Shown here in pieces: positions 33,750 through 44,570 of a stretch of DNA of 64,000 nucleotides (the stretch's first letter is position 1; each line of letters begins with the position of its first letter). The translations under genes were made by a program, and so were the position numbers. The notes beneath the pieces were generated by a model that saw only the letters and a program-made list of their open reading frames with translations, was not told the origin of the DNA and searched no databases. This stretch comes from Plotosus lineatus (lineage: Eukaryota > Chordata > Actinopteri > Siluriformes > Plotosidae): contig CM045751.1 of the NCBI GenBank assembly GCA_024760905.1, positions 7,513,501 through 7,577,500 on the forward strand, in the 5' to 3' direction.

Positions 33750-34190
33750 AGCGTCTAGGTTAAGTCTGGGATGATTAGCTACCGAAATTGACACAGATCA
33801 ACTCACTGGTTAGGAAATGAAGCGACTCCGCGAGGAACATCTCCTGTTGTGCAAACTGCCATAGCTTTTAAACACTCCTCTGCCTCCTATGCTCTTTTCC
33901 ATGAGGTCATGCTTGGCTCTGCAAAGTGCTATGAGTTAATAATTCTGCTAACAGCCCAGAAAGAAGAAAATCTTATATTGCACTTTAGTGGTTGTTAGAA
34001 GCAGGGTTATATACATACAGAAATCTTTCCTCGTGTGACTTCTTCTGGTTTGTCTCAAGGATTGCATCATACAATCCTATATTTTCAAAAGTGAACCATG
34101 TAAATGTAGTGCATGTAAAAGTACTTAAGCATGACATCATTAAAACAATAGAACTGCATAGTTCCCTGTGTTTTCTGTTGCTAAAACTTT
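33750..34190. other. Unique sequence, no gene seen
   Basis: No recognised feature. Confidence 0.5.
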
Positions 34191-34194
34191 GAGA

Positions 34195-34709
34195 AGTGAT
34201 CCTTCACTACTTCGTTATTCAGTTTCTGCGGCTTCAGTGCATCGCGGGTTTTTTTAAAAATTCATAGAAAAATTTAGAAATAAGGAAATTCAGGAAAAAT
34301 AGTGGGAAAGTTAAGGAAAATGCTGCAAAAACAAGACCAATTATGCAAAAAAAAAAAACCCCAAACAAACCAAACCAAAAAAAAACAACACCCCACAAAC
34401 CTCAACAAAACTACTTACATTTTTTATATGCGGTGCATCTGTGTGTCTGCGGGCGCGCATCTCTGTGTGTGTGTGCGCGAGTTCATCTGTATGTGTGTGT
34501 ATTTATATTTTATTTACATCTTATGCATTATTTTTGAATGTTTAATTGTTATTATAAGCATTTATAATGTTTAATATGTATTTATTTATAAAATATACAC
34601 ATATACATGTACGTATACGTCAGTCAGGGGGTTGACTTACTTAACGGAAATCGGCGGTCATGGGCGGGTCTCGGTCCCCATTAACCGTGGAAAGTGAGGG
34701 ATCCCTGTA
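34195..34709 (-). mobile_element. MITE-E copy 8, both ends
   Basis: GTGATCCTTCACTACTTCGT to GAAAGTGAGGGATCCCTGTA. It directly abuts the Tigger-like element that starts at 34715. Confidence 0.85.
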
Positions 34710-34856
34710 TATTGTACAGTGGTACCATTACTTATGACATTAATCTGTTCCAAGGGCAAGCTCATAAGTGGAAACGTTCGTTAGATAAAACAAAAAGTCC
34801 CATAGGAAACAATAGAAAACCAATTAATCCGTTCCAACCACCTCCCAAACTTTTAT

Positions 34857-35228
34857 GTCTGTCTTCCTTTCGGCTTTTTCCCTTTTACTCGGGAGTCGCC
34901 ACAGCAAATCATCTGATTCGCACGTTTGATTTGGCAGAGGTTTTTACGTCGGATGCCCTTCCTGTCACAACCCTTTTAGCAAGGGACAGAAACACGCTGA
35001 CGACTTTGCAGCTACTCTTTACGAAAGTCAGCAATGGTTCTTTTACATGCCTCTCACCATAGACAGTGAGAGACATGGCCCGCCTTTGATAACCCAGTTA
35101 GCCGCACTGGGGGGGACAGTGACAATCTTGTGGAGAGTGGGACTCGAACCCCCAGCCTTTGGATCAGCGACCCCAACCTTTGGATCAGCGATCCGGCGCC
35201 CTATACCACTAGACCACCACTGCCCCCT
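34857..35228 (-). mobile_element. SINE-A copy, RTE-like tail, with duplicated head block
   Basis: Full length from CTTCCTTTCGGCTTTTTCCC to the inverted head TATACCACTAGACCACCACT. The block CCTTTGGATCAGCGA is repeated in tandem at 35156 and 35177. Flanking CACCTCCCAAACTT (about 34840 and 35229) is the target duplication. Confidence 0.92.
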
Positions 35229-35377
35229 CACCTCCCAAACTTATATAACCTGACATAAACATGTATTTTTGACGTAATATATTTAAGATAAACATGTAAC
35301 AATAAACAGTACCACAATAATAACATGTACAGTAAAATTAATACTGTAATTAACAATAAATAATAATGAGATGAGAT

Positions 35378-35713
35378 TTCCCCCCCTCGGCTTTTTCCCT
35401 TTATCGAGTCGCTACGGTTAAGGATTCGCACGTTTGATTTGGCAGAGGTTTATATGTCGGATGCCCTTCCTGACACAACCTTTAGCAAGGGACAGAAACA
35501 CGCTGACGGCGTTGCAGCTACTCGTTTCGAAAGTCAGCAATGGTTCTTTTACATGAACCTCTCACCATAGCCAGTGAGAGACATGGCCAGCCTTTGATAA
35601 CCCAGTTAGCTGCACTGGGGGGACAGTAACAACCTTGTGGAGAGTGACACTTGAACCCCCAACCTTAAGATCAGCGATCCAGCGCCCTATATCTCCAGGC
35701 CAACACTGCCCTT
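35378..35713 (-). mobile_element. SINE-A copy, RTE-like tail
   Basis: Starts CCCCCCTCGGCTTTTTCCCT, ends at the inverted head CCAGGCCAACACTGCCC. Flanking AACAATAAATAATAAT on both sides (35351 and 35713) marks the target duplication. Confidence 0.92.
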
Positions 35714-35782
35714 AACAATAAATAATAATTAAACAAGAATAAACAATAAATCCAGAAACTGGTGGACCAGCTGTATAAGTGT

Positions 35783-35880
35783 GCACCTCCTCTACACTAG
35801 ATGGCAGTGGTGCTTTCATTGCCATCAAGTTTAGAGTATGGCAGTGAGAGCGCCACTGCCATCTAGTGTAGAGGAGGTGC
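35783..35880. repeat. Perfect 28-bp inverted repeat
   Basis: Arms 35783..35810 and 35853..35880 are exact reverse complements (GCACCTCCTCTACACTAGAT...), separated by 42 nt. It lies inside the Tigger-like element. Confidence 0.95.
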
Positions 35881-36370
35881 AATCATACAAAGCTGGCAGG
35901 TGTTTTCTGTGGAGGAGGGGAAAAAGCACTGAGCAAACGATATGAAGTGCAGTGAACATGATTTACAGTCGTGTGGGGGGGCAGAATTTTTTTTTTTTTC
36001 CCCTACCTATAGAGGGCATCACAGAAAATAATTGAGAAGCACTGCACAAGATGTTCTCCAAGCACAGAGGAATACACGTGGAAGTCCTACAATGCTAATC
36101 AACCTGGAAAAGCCATTTCCCCAGCAGAGCTTGTAAGTAGAAAATTTACTAGTTGGTTTGGGGCAGATTTTTTTTTGTGGGATTGAAGCTCGTATCATGG
36201 AAAATTCATTATTAGGTACATTTGTAAGTTGAGGGACCACTGTATCATAAATACCTGCTGCAGAAGTGTCGGTGCTGTATCACAACTGACTAGTAAAATG
36301 GTGTGGATGTTTATTTTCTTTTTAATTTTAACAATTTGGGCAACAGCAACGACTAGCTACAGGGTTTATA

Positions 36371-37214
36371 TACAGGGATCCCTCGCTACTTCGCGCTTCA
36401 ATTCATGCGGCTTCGGTGCATCGTGTTTTTTTTGTTTGTTTTTTTTTTTTTAATATTCATCAAATTAAAAAATAAGGAAATTAAGGAAGAATAGGGGGAA
36501 AGTTAAGGGAAATGTCACAATACAAGGCCAATTATGCAAAAAAAATAAAACCCAAACAAACAGAAACAAAAAAAACAACCCAAAACCTCCCATCAAAACT
36601 ACTTACATTTTTGTGAGACGTGCGTCTGAGTGTGTTTATATTTTATTTACATCTTATGCCTTATTTTTGAATGTTTAATTGTTTTTATATAAGCAATTAT
36701 GGTATTGAATGTGTATTTATTGATTTTATATACACACATACATGTAGGGCAGTGGTGGTCTAGTGGTATAGGGCGCTGGATCGCTGATCCAAAGGTTGGG
36801 GGTTCGAGTCCCACTCTCCACAAGGTTGTCACTGTCCCCCCAGTGCGGCTAACTGGGTTATCAAAGGCGGGCCATGTCTGTCACTGTCTATGGTGAGAGG
36901 CATGTAAAAGAACCATTGCTGACTTTCGTAAAGAGTAGCTGCAAAGTCGTCAGCGTGTTTCTGTCCCTTGCTAAAAAGGGTTGTGACAGGAAGGGCATCC
37001 GACGTAAAAACCTCTGCCAAATCAAACGTGCGAATCAAAATGATTCGCTGTGGCGACTCCCGAGTAAAAGGGAAAAAGCCGAAAGGAAGACAGAATATAC
37101 ACACATACATGTGTATATATACGTCAGTCAGGTGGGTCGATCCTACTTCGTGGAATTCGACAGTCCCGGGGGATCTCGGGCCCCATTAACCGCGGAAAGT
37201 GATCGATCCCTGTA
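36371..37214 (-). mobile_element. MITE-E copy 9, both ends, split by a SINE
   Basis: TACAGGGATCCCTCGCTACT to GTGATCGATCCCTGTA, with a SINE at 36746..37094. Confidence 0.9.
36746..37094 (+). mobile_element. SINE-A copy, full length, RTE-like tail, 18-bp target duplication
   Basis: The cleanest copy for defining the family: head GGGCAGTGGTGGTCTAGTGG, B box GGTTCGAGTCC, tail TGTGGCGACTCCCGAGTAAA then AAAAGCCGAAAGGAAGACAG. Flanks ATATACACACATACATGT at 36728..36745 and 37095..37112 are identical, so boundaries are exact. Confidence 0.96.
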
Positions 37215-37219
37215 AATAT

Positions 37220-37625
37220 AAAGCACTTGGTTTAATATATTAGCATTTACATTGGCAGTGTTAACTACTATATACAAAAGCTTGTATGTGGAATGCAATA
37301 CATAAACAGATTTTATTTAAATAAATGATGATATTTCAGTGAGGAGACCTTATGTTTGAGTTTAGAAAATGTCAGTGATTTGTAAAAGTCAATGTTATTT
37401 TTTGCGAACAAACCTCACGAGAAAAAAGACACAGACTGGTGGGGGACGGTGGTTTGTTCTCGAATGAACATGCCACAGTCTGAAATGTATTTATAAAGGA
37501 AAAAATAATGCTCTTTATGTAATCAGCAATCGGCCGTAACTGCTGTGGTATAAAATGAATGAAACACGGCATCGCTGTTGTTGGAAAATTATCAGCTTTG
37601 TGACGGAGATGATAGCCTTTTGTAC
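37220..37625. other. Unique sequence, no gene seen
   Basis: No recognised feature. Confidence 0.5.
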
Positions 37626-37630
37626 GTGTT

Positions 37631-37985
37631 CATTGCTGGGTGGCTCAGAGGTTCCGTGATTAGCACTGTCGCGCTGTGGCGTCACAGCAGGTCGGTTCTG
37701 GATTTGAGTCTCGGAGGTGAATCTTTTTATTTATTTTTCCTGTGTCGAGTTTTCATGTTCTCCCACAGCCGAGTTGGTTTCTCCAAGGAGAAACTGGTTC
37801 CCTCCTTCGGATGATAGACATGTAGCTGGCTACGACTCATAGGTGCGATAGGGGGCGTAAATAATGGTTGTTCATCTGGCTTAGCCCTGCGGTAGGTTAC
37901 AGACCTGCCCAGGATGCATCTTTTCTCTTTGGCAAAAGTCAGCTGGGATTGGTTCCTGCTCCCCCCACCAACCTGAAAGATAAAT
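37631..37985 (+). mobile_element. SINE-B degenerate copy
   Basis: Head GGTGGCTCAGAGGTTCCGTG, CGTCACAGCAGGTCGGTTCT, body TTTCATGTTCTCCCACAG and a tail near GTCAGCTGGGATTGGTTCCT. Confidence 0.6.
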
Positions 37986-37999
37986 GTGATATGTGGATG

Positions 38000-39110
38000 G
38001 CTGTGTACATTGCGTCGTGTTTAATACTTTCTTATCACATAACACCCCATCATGTTTTATTCCTCCTTTTAAAATATTTTATACATAATCTTTGACAATC
38101 AAGAAATAAAGATCTTGACTTGTGGTCTAAAAATGGCTCGATTCAGAGCTATCTGTGGCTGGGAGCCCAAGGGGAGATAATTGGCCCGCCTCTCAGGAAA
38201 GAATGGAGGGCGTGTCTCTTTTTTTTTTTTTTTTTTTTTTTTGGTCACTTATCGCAATCACTGGCCATGAAATGTTATGGACATGAAAGTCGGGTAACGC
38301 TTTCGTCCAAAGTGTGTTCTATTCCCTCGATGATGGGCGCACAGCTGTTTGGGGTGGAAAATCCAGCCGGCTGGCATCACAAGTCTTGGATGAAGCAAGT
38401 GCTCCCTGCTTCGTGGTGATCATGTGATAAAGATGTAGAGGGTCCTTTCTGGATGAGAATTTGCTCTGACTAAATTAGAAAGAGAAAGATGTTGTGGGTG
38501 TCGGGGTGTTGATTGTTTTCTGACGGGGTTGTAGTTGTTTTTGTTGTTTGTACAGGTTTTATTTTAAGTGTCGTTATGTGCAACTTTCGGCCATTCGGTT
38601 CAGACTGCACACTGAAAATGGTTTTAAATTGCTGACTCACCGCTTTCTCCTGATCTTCCTGATTATATGGTTTGGACTTTGCCAAGCATTCTCAGCTCTC
38701 GAGTTACATTCCTCCAAAGGGCTGATCCAGATCACAGAATGACTTCAAAGGCAAAGGATCAGTTTCGGCGGTGCTCCGTGCCCTCCTTTCCTCACACCTT
38801 TACTTACACAGGGCTTTCGATTGAAGTCCAGGCATGTACGCGTAAAATATCTTGGAACTGCCTTTTTTCGCTCGAAATTACCGAGTTTTTTTCTTGGAAT
38901 GTGTTTCTATTTTTTCCGGAATGTTGACGTCTTTTTGAAGTAAATCTGAGCCCTGGAAATTAATCTGTCACGACTAGACCATGTCTCGACTAAAACACTC
39001 ATGAAATATAATATCAGTTTGAATCCTTTGACTTCACACATTATCAAGGCGAGTGATTTATTTATTTATTTAGTGGGGTTTTTTTTATATTCATTACATT
39101 TAGGTAGAGA
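38000..39110. other. Unique sequence, no gene seen
   Basis: A T-run of about 24 at 38219..38242. Short frames near 38548 and 38667 have no domain. Confidence 0.45.
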
Positions 39111-39139
39111 TTTAAAGCAATGTCAAATCTCACCGATTC

Positions 39140-39275
39140 AATCATTTGCCGAATTTCAGCCGACACGGGGAAAGGCAGGGTACACCCTAAACGGCTCACC
39201 AGACCATTGCAGGCCAACACATCCAACCATTCATACTCACACCAAGGGGCAATTTAGAAGAGACAGTTACTCTAA
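39140..39275 (-). mobile_element. SINE-B fragment
   Basis: CAGGGTACACCCTAAACGGC, then CCATTCATACTCACACCAAG. It abuts the next SINE. Confidence 0.55.
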
Positions 39276-39530
39276 CATTGCCCCCAGTGAAGCTAACTGG
39301 GTTATCAAAGGCCAGCTATGTCTCTCACTGTCTATGGTGTGAGCTTCAGGTAAAAGAACCATTGCTGACTTTCGACAAGAGCAGGCTGCAAAGCCGTCAG
39401 CGTGTTTCCACATTGCGATGGCCTGGTGAGCTGTCCAGGGTGTACTCTGCCCTCGCCCAGAGTCGGCTGGGATGGGCGCCAGCTATCCTCCCCCCCCCCA
39501 ATTAGGATTAAGCGGTTACAGAAAATGAAC
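39276..39530 (+). mobile_element. SINE-A copy, L2-like tail, head lost
   Basis: Starts TTGCCCCCAGTGAAGCTAAC and ends TAGGATTAAGCGGTTACAGA. Confidence 0.87.
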
Positions 39531-39539
39531 TGATTGAAC

Positions 39540-39697
39540 CCTAATATTGAATGGGTTTGGACAGTAGAAGGAAACCCATCGTTAATCCACGCAAGCTTGA
39601 GGAGAACATTCGCACCGATACACCCTCCCCAAGCCTGGGACTTAAACCCAGAACCATCTTGCTGTGAAGCAGACATACAAACATCATCTAATCTGTG

Positions 39698-39733
<36 letters not shown>

Positions 39734-39735
39734 AC
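39540..39735 (-). mobile_element. SINE-B fragment followed by (GT)n
   Basis: Inverted body GAGGAGAACATTCGCACCGA and TGTGAAGCAGACATACAAAC. A (GT)n tract of 17 units lies at 39699..39732. Confidence 0.6.
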
Positions 39736-39870
39736 GCGCGCACATGTGTGTTTAAAAAAATATCTGTAGAATCTCATCCCTAAAAAGTCACCCACCGCTG
39801 TGTTAAGCGTTAATGTGTGTTTAAATCTACACTTTTTCCGACCTTTCACAAGTTTTCTCATCAATTAGAA

Positions 39871-40318
39871 TACAGGGATCCCTTGCTACGTCATGCGGCT
39901 TCAGTGCATCGCGTTTTTATAAATATTCATCGAATTTAAAAATAAGGAAATTATGGAAGAATACGAAAATGGCGCAAAACACGGCCAATTATGCAAAAAA
40001 AACAAAAAAAAAAAAAAACAACCCAAAACCCCACAACAAAACGACTTAGATTTTAATGTGAGGTGGGCATCTGTGCGCGCGCATCTGTATGTGTGTGTGT
40101 ATTTATATTTTATTTACATCTTATGCATTATTTTTTAATGTTTAATTGTTATTCTAAGCATTTATAGTATTGAATATATATTGCTGGATGTTATATACAC
40201 ATATACATGTACGTATGTGTCAGTCGGGGGGTGTTGGGGGCGTTGATCCTACTTGGCGGAATTCGGTGGTCGTGTGGGATCTCGGTCCAATTAACCGTGG
40301 AAAGTGAGAGATCCCTGT
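39871..40318 (-). mobile_element. MITE-E copy 10, both ends
   Basis: TACAGGGATCCCTTGCTACG to GAAAGTGAGAGATCCCTGT. Confidence 0.87.
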
Positions 40319-40334
40319 TTATTGATTGAGAGAC

Positions 40335-40672
40335 ATGACCTTTTGGCTTTTTCCCTTTTTCAGGAGTCGCCACAGCGAATGATTCGCATGTTTGATTTGG
40401 CATAGGTTTTTCCAACGGATGCCCTTCCTGACACAACCCGTTAGCAAGGGACAGAAACACGCTTGACGGCTTTGCAGGTCCTCGTTACGAAAGTCAGCAA
40501 TGGTTCTTTTACATGAACTTCACACCATAGACAGTGAGAGACATGGCCAGCCTTTGATCACCCAGTTAGCTGCACTGGGAGGACAGTGACAACCTTGTGG
40601 AGAGTGGGACTCGAACCCCCAACTTGAGGATCAGCGATCCAGCACCATTTACCACCAGGTCACCACTGCCCT
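40335..40672 (-). mobile_element. SINE-A copy, full length, RTE-like tail
   Basis: GACCTTTTGGCTTTTTCCCT to the inverted head TTTACCACCAGGTCACCACT. Confidence 0.9.
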
Positions 40673-40679
40673 GTCCCTG

Positions 40680-41080
40680 TATAATTGATTAACGTTCTGT
40701 AATAGAAAGGCTATAATAGTAATGCCGGCTGTAATGTGAATCACAGATTCATGTTGATGACCTCATCGACTGCGCTATTGTTTCTATAGTGACAACATAC
40801 ACAGCAACGTGTACAGCTGTAGCTTCACGTAAACAGGTTAAATTTACGGGTTTGTTGAGATGGTAATATTTACAGCGATGAGAGCTTTTATTTAGCAGTT
40901 TTGAACGGAATCTCGAGTGGCTGTGCTTCGTCACAGACAGAAGTGAAGCTATGAATTTGTCTGTAGACATGAAAACATGAAAACGGCTTCAGAGCAAAAG
41001 AGTTCGAGGTTTTTCACGGATAAAGATGAATTAAATGTAAACTATTCAAAAGGATCTTTTTTTTTTTGTTCGAATAAATA
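40680..41080. other. Unique sequence, no gene seen
   Basis: No recognised feature. Confidence 0.5.
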
Positions 41081-41082
41081 TT

Positions 41083-41412
41083 TGGCCTGGTGGTCAAGGC
41101 GCTGGATCGCTGATCCCACGGTTGAGGGTCCAAGCCCCGCTGTCCACACTGTCCCCACAGTGCGGTTAACTGGGTTATTAAAGTCCAGCCATGTCCCTCA
41201 CTGTCCGTGGTGAGAGGTTCATGTAAAAGAACCTTTGCGAACCTTCAACAAGTTTCGGCTGCATCGCCGTTAGCATGTTTCTGCCCTGCAATGGTCTGGC
41301 GAGCTATCCAGGGTGTACTCTGCCCTTGCCCGGAGTCAGCTGGAGCAGCTATTAGCAGGCCTCCCTGTGACCCTAATTAGGATTAAGCAGTTAAAAAAAT
41401 GAATGAATAAAT
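41083..41412 (+). mobile_element. SINE-A copy, near full length, L2-like tail
   Basis: GGCCTGGTGGTCAAGGCGCT to TTAGGATTAAGCAGTTAAAA plus (ATGA)n. Confidence 0.87.
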
Positions 41413-41511
41413 AATAGATTGTTTCAGTATTAATATTGTTATTATTGTTGCTTCTGTTGTTATTGTTAATAATATTTAGGAAAAGATTTTATGAGGTAAC
41501 AATAACTCATC

Positions 41512-41651
41512 TCACTGACTCATTTGCTGAACTACTGAATCCTGTTCGGATCATGGAGAGGCTGGTACCTATCGCTGCCAACCCTGGGAAAACACAGGGT
41601 ACACCCTAAACAATTTGCCAAATCATTGCAGGGCCAAATCTCACACATGTG

Positions 41652-41696
<45 letters not shown>

Positions 41697-41700
41697 ACGT
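41512..41700 (-). mobile_element. SINE-B fragment with (CA)n
   Basis: Inverted tail and body (AGGCTGGTACCTATCGCTGC, GGGTACACCCTAAACAATTT), then a (CA)18 tract at 41659..41694. Confidence 0.6.
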
Positions 41701-41829
41701 GACCAGTATTTACATGCAAGAACATGATGGACTTATTATTTCGTGTGGGCTTTGTCACAGTTTCTTCGAGCAATCTGTCACAAACCGGTCAAAAATAATA
41801 ATAATAATAAAATGCTAATAATTTGCTTT

Positions 41830-42385
41830 TAAAAAATAGTAATTTTCTTAAATTTTCGGCTGTCACATTATTTTTTTGAAGTTGTGTCCTTTGAAAATAT
41901 GCAGGTCCAAAACAATCACATTTTCTTGAAAAACTTTCACTGTGGGCTTGTATCCGAATCAGCAGCTTGGAAGATTCTAAATGTGTAAAAAATGAAATAT
42001 GTATTCAACTGGCATTTATTTTTTCCGAGCTTTTTTGGTCGATCTATATCTTTCTGTGTTAATTTACTGATGGCATAAACCTTGATTTCGGATTGGACAC
42101 TTTTGGACGGACACGTATTCGCATACTTTTGTGTAATCAACATTTCAGAATCTGGTTCAGATATGTTTCGCTCTAAAGTTACATACCCAGATGATCTTTA
42201 TAAAAAGTGCACCTGAATGGGAAAAAAAAGATACGTTTCTTATTATATCGTATATCTTATTATAAGAGAGAAAAGTCGGAGTGGACATTTCGGATGGACA
42301 CTTCCTCGCAGGTATTCAGACCCGCCCTGCACAGAACAAATCGGCAACATCGCCACGAATGCATGATTTAGTTAAGACATGCTTG
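41830..42385. other. Unique sequence, no gene seen
   Basis: No recognised feature. Confidence 0.5.
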
Positions 42386-42388
42386 TTA

Positions 42389-42735
42389 GGGGCAGTGGTG
42401 GTCTAGTGGTATAGGGCGCTGGATCGCTCATCCAAAGGTTGGGGGTTCGAGTCCCACTCTGCACAAGGTTGTCACTGTCCCCCCCAGTGGAGCTAACTGG
42501 GTTATCAAAGGCCGGCCATGTCTCTCACCGTCTCTGGTGTGAGGCATGTAAAAGAACCATTGCTGACTTTCGACGAGAGTAGCTGCAAAGCCGTCAGCGT
42601 GTTTCCGCCCTGCGATGGCCTGGCGAGCTGTCCAGGGTGTACTCTGCCCTCCCCCGAAGTTGGCTGGGATGGGCACCAGCCTCCCCGCGACCCAAATTAG
42701 GATTAAGCGGGTACAGAAAATGAACTGAACTGATG
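42389..42735 (+). mobile_element. SINE-A copy, full length, L2-like tail
   Basis: GGGGCAGTGGTGGTCTAGTG to TTAGGATTAAGCGGGTACAG. Its head is almost identical to the copy at 36746, which has the other tail. Confidence 0.93.
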
Positions 42736-42867
42736 CTTGTCTAATTTTGAATGGAAAAACTCATGAAAAACGTCATCCTTTGAAAATTATTCCAGTTGGA
42801 ATCTTGTGAATTTTTCAAGTGGGAAACTCAAATTTGTCCAAAATTTAACTTGCTTGCATTTTTCCCC

Positions 42868-43012
42868 CCATTCATTCATTTTCTGAACCGCTAACTAGAA
42901 CTAGGGTCACGGGGAGGCTGGTGCCCATCTCATTCGACTCTGGGCAAGAGTAGGGTACACTCTGGACGGCTCGCCAGGCCATCGCAGGGCAGAAACACGC
43001 TGATGGCTATTG
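42868..43012 (-). mobile_element. SINE-A tail fragment
   Basis: CCATTCATTCATTTTCTGAA to CAGAAACACGCTGATGGCTA. It is followed at 43013..43095 by a SINE-D piece (TCAAGGGCCAACAGTGGCAG). Confidence 0.82.
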
Positions 43013-43499
43013 GCTCAAGGGCCAACAGTGGCAGTTTGCCATTAGTGGAATTTGTTCCCATGACCACCTGATCAGTAATCTAATGAGCCACACAAGCATG
43101 GAAACCAGTTTTTGTCTTCGGACGAGGACATAAACTCTTTTACTAAAATGATTTAGGACAATTACCATTACAGTTCTAAGGTAGCCAACTACATGTCACG
43201 TTAAACGATACTTAAACATCTGCTAAATGATTTATATTTTTTTCTGGTCTCACCTAAATGAGGATGGGTTTCCCCCATGTCAACTATGGGAATTTTTTCG
43301 TTGCCACCATCACCTCAGGCTTTCTCATTCGAGTTGGAGAGGGTTTAAAGAGAAATGTGACATTCTTCACCAAATTAGTTTTTAATTTGGAAAGCGGCTT
43401 TTCAGCATCAACAACTGCAAAAAAAGTACTAAACACATAAAACCCACTTGAACCGCTTCTGGTTACTTTGGTCTTTTGTTCTCTTTGGGAGTAACAAGG

Positions 43500-43660
43500 A
43501 TGGATAGGATCATCAGAGGGACAGCACATGTAAGATATTTTGGAGACAAAGTCAGAGAGGCTAGATTGGGATGGTTTGGACATGTACGGAGGAGGGATAG
43601 TGAGTATATTGGTTGTAGGATGCGGAGGATAGGGTGAGATGGAGGCAGAAGATGATAAAC
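43500..43660 (+). pseudogene. RTE-like LINE reverse transcriptase C-terminal fragment
   Basis: The frame from 43500 reads MDRIIRGTAHVRYFGDKVRE, then ARLGWFGHVRRRDSEYI and CRMRRIG before a stop. After an internal deletion RWRQ is still recognisable. This is the C-terminal block found in a common fish RTE-like LINE that ends in a ...RWRQMIRCGD motif (from memory of the family). Confidence 0.8.
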
Positions 43661-43726
43661 CTGGACACTGATCATCATGGAAACAAGCATGACACGGTGA
43701 TAAATTTTTCAGTAGTTTTATTGAAA

Positions 43727-43732
43727 AATGCC
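43727..43732 (-). terminator. Candidate poly(A) signal of col12a1 long form
   Basis: AATAAA on the minus strand, 732 nt beyond the long-form stop codon. A second AATAAA lies upstream at 43882..43877. Which one is used cannot be told from sequence. Confidence 0.45.
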
Positions 43733-44463
43733 TCCTCTGTTTCAGAAATAAATAAGAAAATAAGGCTATGGAATTCACAATTTGCAGTTATAAAAACGAA
43801 GCAGCAATACTATATCCATAGTCTTGCACACAAATGCCGACCGTTTGATACTGGTAACACAACAACGAAAACAACTTTTATTCTGAGTTTGTTTTTTTTT
43901 TTAAATGAAAAGGAAAACCAAAAAAAAGAACAAATAAACTTCCTAAATATACACGATAGACATGCAATTCCACATTTGGTAGAACATTGGCTGTGAGTTG
44001 ATATAAAAGACTGATAAATATTTGGTTTAGGATAATGCAATGGAGGCCATGTGATACTGAGGATGATGATGGTGGTAATGATGATGTCAACAATTCATGA
44101 GTGATGAAGGCTGATAATGTGAACGTTTGACATGCATGTATGTATTCAGCACTTATGCTTCATGATCATGAGTGCAGGAAGCAGGAGGGTGGAGCTCGTT
44201 CTCACCAGCTTCACTACTATATGCTGTGATTTGGCATAATGGAGCAGACAATTTACAAGCGTACAAGAGGAGTAGCTAAAGGCCTGGGGGAGTGGGGGGG
44301 GGGGGTCATGTTCCAGATCAAATATGTCATTTCAAGTCCATAGACTTTTTTTTTTTTTTTTTTTTTCTTACGATGGCATACATGAAACCAACTTTGGGCG
44401 AAAAAAAATTGCATTTATGGAAAGTAAATAAAAAAAAAAAAAATTTAATGATGTCCATTTGAA
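43733..44463 (-). other. col12a1: Probable 3' UTR of col12a1 long-NC1 transcript
   Basis: Sequence between the stop at 44464 and the distal AATAAA. It holds homopolymer runs (an A tract at 44431..44443, a T tract at 44347..44366, a G run at 44291..44305) and no further exon. Confidence 0.5.
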
Positions 44464-44570
44464 TTATCTTCGGGACAGCGATCTCTTGCGACGTTCGCTG
44501 GGTGAAAGTTGAAAATCTTCTTCAGGTATTTGGAATTCATGTGGCTGGGGCTCACGCGGAACCGCTTCTG
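44464..44570 (-). CDS. col12a1: col12a1 alternative terminal exon, long NC1 tail
   Basis: A 107-nt exon that completes the long NC1 form. The acceptor region TATTTTCAAG|CAG is a tandem NAGNAG site; either AG keeps the frame and differs by one Ala. Joined to the G at 45853 (phase 1) it reads [35 protein letters not shown], then TAA. Collagen XII is known to exist with long and short NC1 tails, the long one ending in a basic segment. The acidic-then-basic make-up and the RSLSR block fit that form. Frame continuity, a plausible acceptor and family match all agree. Expression is not shown. Confidence 0.82.

Larger units (their letters stand above)
34715..36243 (+). mobile_element. Tigger-like element carrying two SINEs
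   Basis: Left TACAGTGGTACCATTACTTA, right inverse TACAGTGGTCCCTCAACTTA. Removing the SINEs at 34857..35228 and 35378..35713 leaves about 0.8 kb of non-coding interior with AATTAATCCGTTCCAACC near the left end. Confidence 0.82.

Noticed and set aside
36746..36820. tRNA-like sequence with good A and B boxes
   Set aside because: It is the head of a SINE with an 18-bp target duplication; the same head recurs more than a dozen times and the acceptor stem does not close.
43284..43778. 164-codon minus-strand frame
   Set aside because: Overlaps antisense to the LINE fragment at 43500..43660 and has no family signature.
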